A DNA stretch of 6,418 bases, taken from positions 1 through 6,418 of the forward strand of contig CALAVA010000057.1 of assembly GCA_937892025.1 (NCBI GenBank), given 5' to 3'. The notes beneath the pieces were generated by a model, which saw nothing but the letters and a program-made list of their open reading frames with translations, was not told the origin of the DNA and searched no databases. The translations under genes were made by a program, and so were the position numbers. Position 1 is the stretch's first letter. Every line of letters begins with the position of its first letter. Source of the stretch: an uncultured Bacteroidales bacterium. GTDB lineage: Bacteria > Bacteroidota > Bacteroidia > Bacteroidales > WCHB1-69. Positions 1 through 5,902 of this stretch are shown here, piece after piece.

Positions 1-288
1 GGTTCATTATCTCAAAATATTTTTTCTATTTTAATTCTTGATGTTTCTGGTTCAATGTCTAGTTATTATAATAATTTGATAGATATGGCTAATGAAATTA
101 TTGCAAATCAAAAACAAAATCCTAATAATCAAGGTATAGTTATATTTTTTGGTTCTTATGCAAAAACTGTTGTTAATAAATATTATAGATTATTGAATTA
201 TAGTGATATAGAAGATGTTAATGTTGATTGTGGTATTTGCTTTAGGTATTGTTTTCGGTTGGATAGGAGAAGACCATTCTTTTGCTGA
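1..288 (+). CDS. von Willebrand factor A (vWA) domain fragment, open at the window edge and broken at its 3' end
   Basis: The frame is open from base 1, so the true start lies outside the window; the first internal ATG is at 55. The peptide contains ILDVSGSM (bases 31-57), with D-x-S-G-S, the first metal-binding (MIDAS) motif of vWA domains, at bases 40-54. An amphipathic helix-like stretch (NLIDMANEII) and the strand GIVIFF follow, as expected for the Rossmann-like vWA fold. vWA domains bind protein ligands through a divalent metal; the role here cannot be told. Only about 70 residues of the usual ~170-200 are present. From about base 215 the sequence belongs to a metal exporter read in another frame, so the last ~25 codons before the TGA at 286-288 are probably nonsense. 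GC is about 22% and every third base is A or T except in ATG and TTG codons, unlike the rest of the window. It is either foreign DNA or the far side of an assembly join. Confidence 0.6.
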   Translation, partial: GSLSQNIFSILILDVSGSMSSYYNNLIDMANEIIANQKQNPNNQGIVIFFGSYAKTVVNKYYRLLNYSDIEDVNVDCGICFRYCFRLDRRRPFFC

Positions 289-811
289 AATGTTTGCTTT
301 GCAAGAGCATGCTGCCTTTGCCGTACACCATCATCATGAAGGTTTGTCAGGAGAAAACATTGTTTTTTTGCTCATTGCTGTGGCTACGTTTTTTTTGGTG
401 CTATTTTCTGATGCTCATTTTTTGGAAGAACACCTTTTTAATCATGTGATAAAAAAACATTTTTTGAAAATCTTGATTTGGATTTTTGGAGTTTTGCTTT
501 TATTAGACATACTTAGGCATTATGTAAACATGGATGTTCTCTTCCAATATAAGTACGGCAATTATATATTGTTAGGTTTTGCACTATTGATAGGTTTTGT
601 TCCAGAATCGGGACCTCATCTAATTATATTTTTTATGTTTTTGGAAGGTTTGGTTCCATTTTCTACGCTTGTGGCCAATTCTATTATGCAAGAAGGACAC
701 GGTGGATTGCCTTTGTTGGCGGAAAAACCAAAACAATATCTTCTCGTTAAATTGATAAAATTGCTGATAGCCTTGCTAATTGGTTTGTTAGGTCTTTGGA
801 TAGGGTGGTAG
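215..811 (+). CDS. C-terminal half of a putative 10TM heavy-metal exporter (ArsP_2 / putative manganese transporter family), N-terminal half missing
   Basis: The 198 residues from the ATG at 215 resemble the second half of the Bacteroidota ArsP_2-type membrane transporters, which are usually about twice this long and are thought to export metal or metalloid ions across the inner membrane. Visible: a membrane segment at 1-18, a His-rich loop at 31-41 (HAAFAVHHHH), membrane segments at about 48-66 and 84-104, the conserved EEHLFNHVIKKHFLKI stretch (71-86), the signature GFVPESGPHLIIF (127-139) between two hydrophobic segments, then ANSIMQEGHGGLPLLAE (154-170) and a last membrane helix (176-197). 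The homologous sequence seems to begin at about 215-221. A TAG lies in the same frame at 209-211, so the frame does not run into the vWA fragment. The start is therefore only the first ATG after a break, with no leader or promoter of its own. It ends 20 bp from the convergent DUF5686 gene. A half transporter is unlikely to work. Confidence 0.75.
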   Translation: MLMLIVVFALGIVFGWIGEDHSFAEMFALQEHAAFAVHHHHEGLSGENIVFLLIAVATFFLVLFSDAHFLEEHLFNHVIKKHFLKILIWIFGVLLLLDILRHYVNMDVLFQYKYGNYILLGFALLIGFVPESGPHLIIFFMFLEGLVPFSTLVANSIMQEGHGGLPLLAEKPKQYLLVKLIKLLIALLIGLLGLWIGW

Positions 812-831
812 TGTTTGTTGTTTTGGAAAGT

Positions 832-3288
832 TTATTCGTTACCCAAAGTGATGGATAGTCTTGCCGAAAAATTATCAGATTCTCTTGCCAAATGGTATTT
901 TCCAAAACGCCAATAAACACCAGCCCCAAAACCAATGAATCCGACTTTGAGCATACGATGTATCATTAATCCTGTTTCAAAATATCCCTTTTCCATTGTT
1001 TTAAAATCGATGCCTTGGTGATATTCGGGGTGTCGCAAACCACCAAAAGCGGCTCCTAATAGCAATTCTGGTTGAGGAGTAGAATATTTTGTTTTGTATA
1101 ATCGCTTAAAACGTATAGACGCATTCAGTGAAACAAATTTGTCTGATAAAAATTCTGTTTCCAACATAGTGGCAAAGGTGTGGCTATCGTAAAAACCGAA
1201 GGCCGTATATGTTCCGTGATTGGAATATAATGACGCCAAAGGCAAATCTGCATCTGTCAAGGCTGCCCGAAAGGTATAAGAGAATGTTCCCGTATAAGGT
1301 ATTTTGATGGATTGTCTTACTTTTAAGGCAAAACTATTAAAGGCAAAAGAACTATTGGCTATGCCTTTTATCCCTCTTTGATAAGAAAATTCAACAATAG
1401 GCAGATTATCCCTTTGACGTAGGGTGAAAAGTTCGCTTGAATAGATGATTTTGTTAAAAGACAATTTCAAATGAAGACTTATTTGAGCCAAATCATAATT
1501 AAGATATTTTCCTTTGAATGTTTCTATGGGCGTAAAAGTGTAGTTGTACAAGATGTAATTTCGCTGAAACGAAAAACCAATGGTTGCTTTTAAATATCTT
1601 GATAGATATGAAGATACACCAATTTCACCTTTAAAAATGTTGTCATAATAAAGGGAGGCAATTTGATTGAGACCCTTTAGCGAAAAAGAATATTGATGTG
1701 TAAATTGCGATTCAAAGGTGGAACCTGCCGGTTGCAAATCAAAAGTTGTTCCTAAAAACAAAGAAGTGTTGAAATTTTTGTTGAGAACAAACGCTGCATC
1801 AAAACCGATTTTTACCTTCTCATCTCGAAATCCATAGCCAAAGAACCCGCCGATAGTCATCCATTTGAAAAGCCTATCATTGGTGTGTAAACCAAAACCA
1901 ATACGGCAGGCCTCATATTTGTTGAAGGACAAAAAACGAGTGATGTCAAAATCTATAAACTTTATCGGAATATTTCCAGAAGCTAACGACTTGAAAACAT
2001 ATTCGTATTTGTCTATATGTTTGTTTTTGGTCAAACTATCCCAAATATGATAAGTGGTAGAGTCTTTGTTTGACAAAACATCTTCGCGATAGATAGATAG
2101 CACAGAATCGCTGTTTGATTGGGAAAGGGTTTGAGTAGAGGTGTTGGATAGCGGAGTGTTGACAGAATAAAGATTCCCCAAGACAAAAATCTTGTTTGAG
2201 AACGGAATATTGATAGCCGTATGGCTATAAGTGGAATGAAAATAGCCCGAAAAAGGGAAAAAATTAGGAAAGTTTAATGTCAGTTTGGAATAAATATGAG
2301 CAGGAAACCAATATTCGTCATCTACTTTATGATAGGTTTGGTGAACAACAATGTTTATGATTTTATTGTCATAAATGGGAGCGACCAAAACCTCTGCAAT
2401 TGCCCATTTGTCGCTATTGACTACAAATTTGCCCGACAATGCAGAAAAATCTTTGTTTTTCTTGGGCTGAAAGGCAATCGTAAACAAACTATCTTTGCCT
2501 TCAACATGCGTTTCTTCTAAATAAAAATCATAATGGGAAAAGGTCTCATCTGCAATGGGGTTTTCAAATTGTTTCCCCAAAATAGTAAAATAGGTGTCAT
2601 AAAACGAAAAATTTTGTATCTGTGACGATAACAAATGAAACATAGGATTAGAAAAGCCTGAAATTTTTGATGCAATGAGTTTGTCCGCATGACGATGAGG
2701 ATATTTGTAATAATGCTCAAAAACTGATTCCATCATAAAAAGATGTTGTTTATCCAATAGATTCAAAGCTAAAGAATCAGTAGAACTCAATGTTTGTACA
2801 GTGTCTAAAAAACGAGCATGAGTTAGGCTGTCTATGATAATGTCCGAAGAAAAAAATGTCTTTGAGTAACAGTCCGTTTTATAAGAACGGTATTGAAAAA
2901 TATTGTTAATAGGTTTGTTTTTTCTAACTAATCGAAGAATTCTAAAAGCAGGATTGTCTTTTGCTGATAGGCTGAATGACGGCAACATTTGTGTTGAAGA
3001 AGACAAGGTTATATTAATAAATTTCTCATTTTGAAAAACAACAAAGCATTTATTGTAGCCAATACAACTTACAAACAAAGTGTCTGGTTTCTTTTGTAAA
3101 ACAAGAGTAAATATTCCATATTTGTCTGAAATGGCTCCACCTTCTTGATTGCCTATCCAAATGTTGGCATATTCTATCGGAGTTTTCAATACAGAATCAA
3201 TGACAACACCTGATATTTTGTATTGTTGTGCTGACAATTGGCAAAAGAACAACCCAAAAAGAAGCCAAAAGAAAATGTACTTTTTCAT
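832..3288 (-). CDS. DUF5686 family outer-membrane protein with N-terminal CarboxypepD_reg-like domain
   Basis: The 818-residue protein has a type I signal peptide (Lys-rich start, hydrophobic 4-15, cleavage probably after LSA at 20). Residues about 23-95 form a CarboxypepD_reg-like beta-sandwich (ISGVVIDSVLKTPIEYANIW, then GGAISDKYGIFTL and a VSCIGY strand), as in TonB-dependent receptors and related envelope proteins of this phylum. From NPAFRILRLVRKNK (112-125) onward it matches the DUF5686 pattern, with a long C-terminal half of alternating hydrophobic/polar strands that suggests an outer-membrane beta-barrel ending in ARLSITLGNE. The molecular function of the family is not established. 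There is no TonB box or plug domain that I can see, so I do not call it a TonB-dependent receptor. The ATG at 3288 lies only 8 bases from a TATCTTTG box, so the mRNA is predicted to have almost no leader. The frame is intact and the length is normal for the family. Confidence 0.85.
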   Translation of the reverse strand: MKKYIFFWLLFGLFFCQLSAQQYKISGVVIDSVLKTPIEYANIWIGNQEGGAISDKYGIFTLVLQKKPDTLFVSCIGYNKCFVVFQNEKFINITLSSSTQMLPSFSLSAKDNPAFRILRLVRKNKPINNIFQYRSYKTDCYSKTFFSSDIIIDSLTHARFLDTVQTLSSTDSLALNLLDKQHLFMMESVFEHYYKYPHRHADKLIASKISGFSNPMFHLLSSQIQNFSFYDTYFTILGKQFENPIADETFSHYDFYLEETHVEGKDSLFTIAFQPKKNKDFSALSGKFVVNSDKWAIAEVLVAPIYDNKIINIVVHQTYHKVDDEYWFPAHIYSKLTLNFPNFFPFSGYFHSTYSHTAINIPFSNKIFVLGNLYSVNTPLSNTSTQTLSQSNSDSVLSIYREDVLSNKDSTTYHIWDSLTKNKHIDKYEYVFKSLASGNIPIKFIDFDITRFLSFNKYEACRIGFGLHTNDRLFKWMTIGGFFGYGFRDEKVKIGFDAAFVLNKNFNTSLFLGTTFDLQPAGSTFESQFTHQYSFSLKGLNQIASLYYDNIFKGEIGVSSYLSRYLKATIGFSFQRNYILYNYTFTPIETFKGKYLNYDLAQISLHLKLSFNKIIYSSELFTLRQRDNLPIVEFSYQRGIKGIANSSFAFNSFALKVRQSIKIPYTGTFSYTFRAALTDADLPLASLYSNHGTYTAFGFYDSHTFATMLETEFLSDKFVSLNASIRFKRLYKTKYSTPQPELLLGAAFGGLRHPEYHQGIDFKTMEKGYFETGLMIHRMLKVGFIGFGAGVYWRFGKYHLARESDNFSARLSITLGNE

Positions 3289-3296
3289 AAATTGGG

Positions 3297-3328
3297 CAAA
3301 GATAGCAAATTTTCATGACATTTATCAA
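3297..3328 (-). promoter_or_regulatory. Bacteroidota-type promoter of the DUF5686 gene
   Basis: On the minus strand a TATCTTTG (-7 box, consensus TAnnTTTG) occupies 3297-3304 and a TTG (core of the -33 box TTTG) occupies 3326-3328, separated by 21 bases, within the 19-21 spacing known for the primary sigma factor of this phylum. The -7 box ends 8 bases before the ATG, implying a leaderless or nearly leaderless transcript. It is the only promoter in the window with both boxes at the right spacing. Confidence 0.65.
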
Positions 3329-3350
3329 GAAAGTAATGTTTGTGGAGAGC

Positions 3351-3391
3351 AAAAAAACAAGTGGTCAGCGTGCCAAAGGCACGCTGACCAC
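3351..3391 (-). terminator. Rho-independent terminator of the DUF4878 lipoprotein gene
   Basis: A perfect 14-bp inverted repeat (GTGGTCAGCGTGCC at 3361-3374, its exact complement at 3378-3391) is separated by a 3-base loop. Read on the minus strand it is followed by TTG and then seven T (3351-3357 are all A on the plus strand), so it terminates minus-strand transcripts 25 bases after the stop of the 3416-3796 gene. On the plus side the flank is not T-rich. The stem is markedly GC-richer than its surroundings. It also insulates the DUF5686 promoter just downstream from readthrough. Confidence 0.85.
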
Positions 3392-3415
3392 ATAAACTAA
3401 ATCACAATACTCGTT

Positions 3416-3796
3416 TTAGAACAACATACAAGCCCAACCATTTTCGGTCTTAACCAGTTTCTCGGTTGTCTCTTTGGTTTTGCCGTTTCCCCAAGTGTAT
3501 TTTACTTCCAACTTGGCTTTACTACCATCTTCCGAGATCTCTTCACTCAATACTTCGCAAGATTTTAAGCCTCCTTGTTCATTCAAGGCTTCTTCAAGAA
3601 ATTTTGCCATCTCTGCTTGTTGTTCTTCTTCTACTTTATTAAGCATTTTCACAGCCTTGTCACACTTACCCTTGATTAAATAATCTGTGTATTTTTGCCA
3701 TGTGGCTGTTGGTGTGCTGGGAGTGCTACCGCCTCCGCAAGAAAAAAATGTCATAACTACAAAAAGAGTCAAAACCAATGTGATTAATTTTTTCAT
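3416..3796 (-). CDS. DUF4878 domain lipoprotein
   Basis: This is a 126-residue exported lipoprotein. The signal peptide has a Lys-Lys start, a hydrophobic core (4-18) and a lipobox FFSC with the lipidated Cys at 20, followed by a Gly/Ser/Thr/Pro linker (21-32). The remainder (about 33-124) fits DUF4878, a small NTF2-like fold common in Bacteroidota: a first helix WQKYTDYLIKGKCDKAVKML, then GGLKSCEVLSEEISEDGSKA and the strands LEVKYTWGNGKTKETTEKLV with the closing W at 122. The function of the family is unknown; related folds bind small ligands or act in assembly. Cys45, Cys78 and Cys123 could form a disulfide in the periplasm. The gene stands alone: promoter box about 70 bases upstream, strong terminator 25 bases downstream. 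There is no Shine-Dalgarno sequence before the ATG, as usual in this phylum. Family assignment is fairly sure, the role is not known. Confidence 0.85.
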   Translation of the reverse strand: MKKLITLVLTLFVVMTFFSCGGGSTPSTPTATWQKYTDYLIKGKCDKAVKMLNKVEEEQQAEMAKFLEEALNEQGGLKSCEVLSEEISEDGSKAKLEVKYTWGNGKTKETTEKLVKTENGWACMLF

Positions 3797-3866
3797 TTTT
3801 GATAAAATTTTAGTTAATAAATGAGTTAAATAAATTATAAAGTCAAAATCTAAAAATTTGACATTT

Positions 3867-3874
3867 CAAAGATA
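3867..3874 (-). promoter_or_regulatory. -7 promoter box (TATCTTTG) of the DUF4878 lipoprotein gene
   Basis: The minus strand reads TATCTTTG here, an exact match to TAnnTTTG, about 70 bases before the ATG at 3796. No TTTG/TTG is present 19-21 bases upstream, so the -33 element is weak or absent. A 5' leader of roughly 60 bases is implied. Confidence 0.5.
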
Positions 3875-3916
3875 ACATTTTTTTTAACTTGGTTTCTTTA
3901 TTTTGTATTTTTTATC

Positions 3917-3936
3917 ATATATATATATATATATAT
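3917..3936. repeat. (AT)10 dinucleotide repeat
   Basis: Ten uninterrupted AT units lie about 40 bases upstream of the -7 box of the DUF4878 gene, between two divergent genes. Such tracts are prone to slipped-strand length change and melt easily. An effect on either promoter is only a possibility. Confidence 0.9.
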
Positions 3937-4201
3937 CAGCAACTTACGAGTTTTGCCCGCTCTCTAAGTGTATAATTTGTTCGTGAAAATTTGGCTTTTA
4001 AATGAGATTTTTGTACTCTATTTTGCATAGTTTCTATTATATTTTTGGTTTTCCATAAAGATTTTCCCCTAAAAAAATAAACAAAAATATATGCTTTTTT
4101 TTATTTTGTCAATGGGCAATAAATAACAAAATAACACGTTTATTAAGCAATTAATTTTAATTTATTATTTATTTTTATAAAATCATTCAATTTAATTTAT
4201 T

Positions 4202-4705
4202 ATGAAAAAGTTATTAATATTTGCAAGTGCATTGTGCTTTGTTTTTGCATCTTGCTCCAACAACACAACAGAGACTAATACTCCCGCAGAACCAGAAGAA
4301 ATGCAAGAAATGAATTGTCCTAAAGACAAAGGTCCAAAATGCCACATGACAGAAGAAGAAAAGGCTGAATGTGAAGCGTTTAGACAAAAATGGAACGATT
4401 GGGCTAATTTAGATGATGCCGCCAAAAAAGAACTCATCACTACCGCAAAAGCAAAAGTTGATGAAAGAAGAACCGAAATGAAAAATCAACTTGCTGAAGC
4501 ACAAGCACAAATGGAAGCACAAGAAACCGCTTGGGCAGATTTTGACAATAAAACTTTAGATGAACAAAAAGAAATGTTGGACAATGCTATGAAATGTGAC
4601 AAACATCATGGCCCAAAACCTTGTTGCAAAGACGAAAAAAAACCTTGTTGTAAAGACGGAGAAAAACCTTGTTGCAAAAAAGGTCCAAAACCAGAAGAGA
4701 AATAA
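4202..4705 (+). CDS. Cysteine-rich lipoprotein with C-terminal Pro-Cys-Cys repeats, probable metal binder
   Basis: I do not recognise a named family. The 167 residues begin with a lipoprotein signal (MKKLLIFASALCFVFASC, lipobox FASC, lipid Cys18) and an acidic/Thr/Pro linker (19-36). A cluster follows with Cys39, Cys47, His48, Met49 and Cys57. Residues about 51-131 are highly charged and look helical, probably a coiled coil (KAKVDERRTEMKNQLAEAQA). The tail carries Cys132, His135, His136 and three Cys-Cys pairs at 141-142, 149-150 and 157-158, each in an 8-residue PCCK repeat. Ten cysteines remain after the lipidated one, many next to Lys, Met or His; this resembles soft-metal (Cu, Zn, Cd, Ni) binding more than disulfide bonding, but that is inference. 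The lipid anchor places it in the periplasm or on the cell surface. It is monocistronic, with a good terminator 40 bases after the stop. The ATG at 4202 is the only one giving the signal peptide. Confidence 0.8.
   Translation: MKKLLIFASALCFVFASCSNNTTETNTPAEPEEMQEMNCPKDKGPKCHMTEEEKAECEAFRQKWNDWANLDDAAKKELITTAKAKVDERRTEMKNQLAEAQAQMEAQETAWADFDNKTLDEQKEMLDNAMKCDKHHGPKPCCKDEKKPCCKDGEKPCCKKGPKPEEK
4619..4690 (+). repeat. Three tandem 24-bp repeats encoding PCCK(D/K)xxK
   Basis: The units 4619-4642, 4643-4666 and 4667-4690 encode PCCKDEKK, PCCKDGEK and PCCKKGPK. The first half of each unit is nearly identical in DNA (CCTTGTTG[C/T]AAA), the second half has diverged. The pattern indicates duplication of an 8-codon module, and the number of units may vary between strains. 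Confidence 0.85.
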
Positions 4706-4744
4706 AACATTTTCTAAAACTAAACAAAAACGTAAAACTATTTG

Positions 4745-4772
4745 AGCCTCATTTTATATGAGGCTTTTTTTT
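4745..4772 (+). terminator. Rho-independent terminator of the Cys-rich lipoprotein gene
   Basis: A perfect 8-bp stem (AGCCTCAT at 4745-4752, ATGAGGCT at 4758-4765) with the 5-base loop TTTAT is followed directly by a run of T to 4772. It begins 40 bases after the TAA at 4703-4705. The reverse direction has only a short A-tract, so the plus direction is favoured. Confidence 0.9.
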
Positions 4773-4928
4773 ATTATTTAAATACACAAATAATAATCGT
4801 ATAAATGACGAGAAATTAGAAAAATATTCCTCTAATTTTTTTAAATCAAATTGTTATAACTTTTCTCTAAAATTTCTATATCCGACCAATTTTTATGAGT
4901 ATATGTAATTAGCATTCAGTTTTTTTTC

Positions 4929-4936
4929 TATCTTTG
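4929..4936 (+). promoter_or_regulatory. -7 promoter box (TATCTTTG) of the FGE-like lipoprotein gene
   Basis: There is an exact TATCTTTG preceded by a run of T. No good TTTG/TTG lies 19-21 bases upstream, so the -33 element is poor. Transcription would begin near 4942 and give a leader of roughly 110 bases, the longest implied by the four TATCTTTG boxes in the window. Confidence 0.55.
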
Positions 4937-5050
4937 TAAAATTCTGACAGCGATAGTGTGTTTTTTCTTCTCGTTAATTGGTATTGAACGTGCAAAGAAA
5001 TTTTATCTTGAAATTAAATAGAAATCAATAATAATTTAAATTTATCAAAA

Positions 5051-5902
5051 ATGCAAAAATTAGTTTATTTAATGATGGCAAGCCTATTTGTATTTACAGC
5101 ATGCAAGAAAGACAAAACCCAAGAAGACAACAAAGAAAATGAAGGGGGTAGATCTGCTGATACAGGCTTGGTTATCCACACAGGTATAGCCTGTATAGAT
5201 GCCTTGGCTAATGATATGGTAAAAGTGCAGGGCGGCACTTTTGTGATGGGTTCAGCCGATGACGATACAGATGCATATAATGATGAAAAGCCACAACATA
5301 GTGTAACTTTAAGTGATTTTTATATTTGTAAGTATGAGGTTACGCAAGAGTTGTGGGAGGCTGTTATGGGTAGCACCCCAACCGCTAACGGAGGTTGGAC
5401 AGATAAATATGGCAAAGGTGATAAATATCCTGCTTATTATATATCATGGAATGATTGTGATACTTTTTTGCAAAAATTGAATACCAAGACAGGCTTAAAA
5501 TTTCGTTTTCCTACGGAGGCAGAATGGGAATATGCTGCTCGTGGAGGTAACAAAGCAGATACTACCAAATATGCAGGTAGTAATATGATAGATGTGGTGG
5601 CATGGCATAATGGTAATAGCGGAAACATCGCACATACTTGTGGTACCAAACGTGCCAATGCTCTCGGTATTTACGATATGACTGGAAATGTATGGGAATG
5701 GTGCAGTGATTGGTATAGTAGTACTTATTACAACGAAAGTGCCAATAGCACGGATCCTAAAGGTCCACCGTCGAGGACTAAATGCGTGAGTCGGGGTGGT
5801 AGTTGGCACAACGATGCGAGGTTCTGCCGTGTTGCTTATCGTTACTGCTGTACTCCCAGTGCTCGCTACAGCAATCAAGGTTTCCGTGTTGTGCTTCAAT
5901 AG
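5051..5902 (+). CDS. FGE-sulfatase (SUMF1)-like lipoprotein, candidate target protein of a diversity-generating retroelement
   Basis: This is a 283-residue surface or periplasmic lipoprotein: signal peptide 1-17, lipobox FTAC with lipid Cys18, then a charged linker (KKDKTQEDNKE). The FGE/SUMF1 domain, a C-type-lectin-like fold, spans about 55-283: MVKVQGGTFVMGS (56-68), YEVTQELWEAVMG (95-107), RFPTEAEWEYAARGG (152-166), GNVWEWCSDWY (212-222), SRGGSW (247-252) and the end GFRVVL. True FGE uses two cysteines to bind copper and oxidise sulfatase cysteines. Counting from the GGS motif, the first is Asn254 here and only the second (Cys259) remains, so sulfatase activation is unlikely. The loop residues after GGSW show the codon pattern of a DGR variable region, described separately. 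A lipoprotein with an FGE-like fold and a C-terminal variable region matches the layout of Treponema TvpA. A ligand-binding role is inferred. The gene is monocistronic; no terminator is evident after the TAG. Confidence 0.88.
   Translation: MQKLVYLMMASLFVFTACKKDKTQEDNKENEGGRSADTGLVIHTGIACIDALANDMVKVQGGTFVMGSADDDTDAYNDEKPQHSVTLSDFYICKYEVTQELWEAVMGSTPTANGGWTDKYGKGDKYPAYYISWNDCDTFLQKLNTKTGLKFRFPTEAEWEYAARGGNKADTTKYAGSNMIDVVAWHNGNSGNIAHTCGTKRANALGIYDMTGNVWEWCSDWYSSTYYNESANSTDPKGPPSRTKCVSRGGSWHNDARFCRVAYRYCCTPSARYSNQGFRVVLQ
5786..5899 (+). other. Putative DGR variable region (VR) at the 3' end of the FGE-like lipoprotein gene
   Basis: Codons for residues 253, 254, 255, 258, 263, 265, 266, 267, 270, 271, 273, 274 and 275 (H, N, D, F, Y, Y, C, C, S, A, Y, S, N) all end in C or T, and every one can be derived from AAC or AAT by changing adenines only. 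Asn is the usual residue at these places in unmutated template-encoded relatives. Between them the codons are almost free of A (CGG, GGT, TGG, GCG, TGC, CGT, GTT, CCC, CGC, TTC); only Ser251 AGT, Arg257 AGG, Thr268 ACT, Gln276 and Gln283 contain one. Bases 5786-5896 are about 53% GC against roughly 28-47% in other parts of the gene. DGR reverse transcriptases misread template adenines, so this is the expected product. The boundaries are estimated; the template repeat would fix them. No copy of this stretch lies elsewhere in the window. Confidence 0.7.

Larger units (their letters stand above)
3797..4201. other. Divergent intergenic region, AT-rich
   Basis: These 405 bases separate two divergent lipoprotein genes. 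They hold the -7 box of the minus-strand gene (3867-3874) and a pure (AT)10 tract (3917-3936). No convincing plus-strand promoter for the 4202 gene is visible: the closest -7 candidates, at 4019-4025 and 4101-4108, each depart from TAnnTTTG and lack a -33 box at the proper distance. I see no open reading frame with family resemblance, no tRNA and no clear hairpin. Confidence 0.6.
4706..5050. other. Intergenic region with terminator and promoter
   Basis: The 345 bases between the Cys-rich lipoprotein and the FGE-like lipoprotein contain the terminator at 4745-4772, an AT-rich stretch without any supportable gene (4773-4928), the TATCTTTG box at 4929-4936, and a long leader of about 110 bases before the ATG at 5051. 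I see no riboswitch-like structure in that leader. Confidence 0.6.

Noticed and set aside
1..811. A genuine vWA-transporter fusion protein
   Set aside because: The two parts are in different frames and a stop (TAG at 209-211) precedes the exporter frame, so no single protein is encoded.
3149..3400. 83-codon plus-strand frame across the DUF5686 start, its promoter and the terminator hairpin
   Set aside because: It crosses well-supported regulatory sites on the opposite strand and its translation resembles nothing.
4082..4112. Minus-strand TATTTTTG with TTG 20 bases upstream, a possible second promoter for the DUF4878 gene
   Set aside because: The spacing is right, but the stretch is so AT-rich that such a match is expected by chance, and it would give a leader of about 285 bases; not strong enough to list.
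4192..4440. 82-codon minus-strand frame over the Cys-rich lipoprotein
   Set aside because: It mirrors the lipoprotein coding strand and has no independent support; the plus frame has a signal peptide and terminator.
5495..5899. Open frames of 134 and 73 codons on the minus strand over the FGE-like gene
   Set aside because: They overlap a clear conserved domain on the other strand, have no family resemblance and no promoter or leader.
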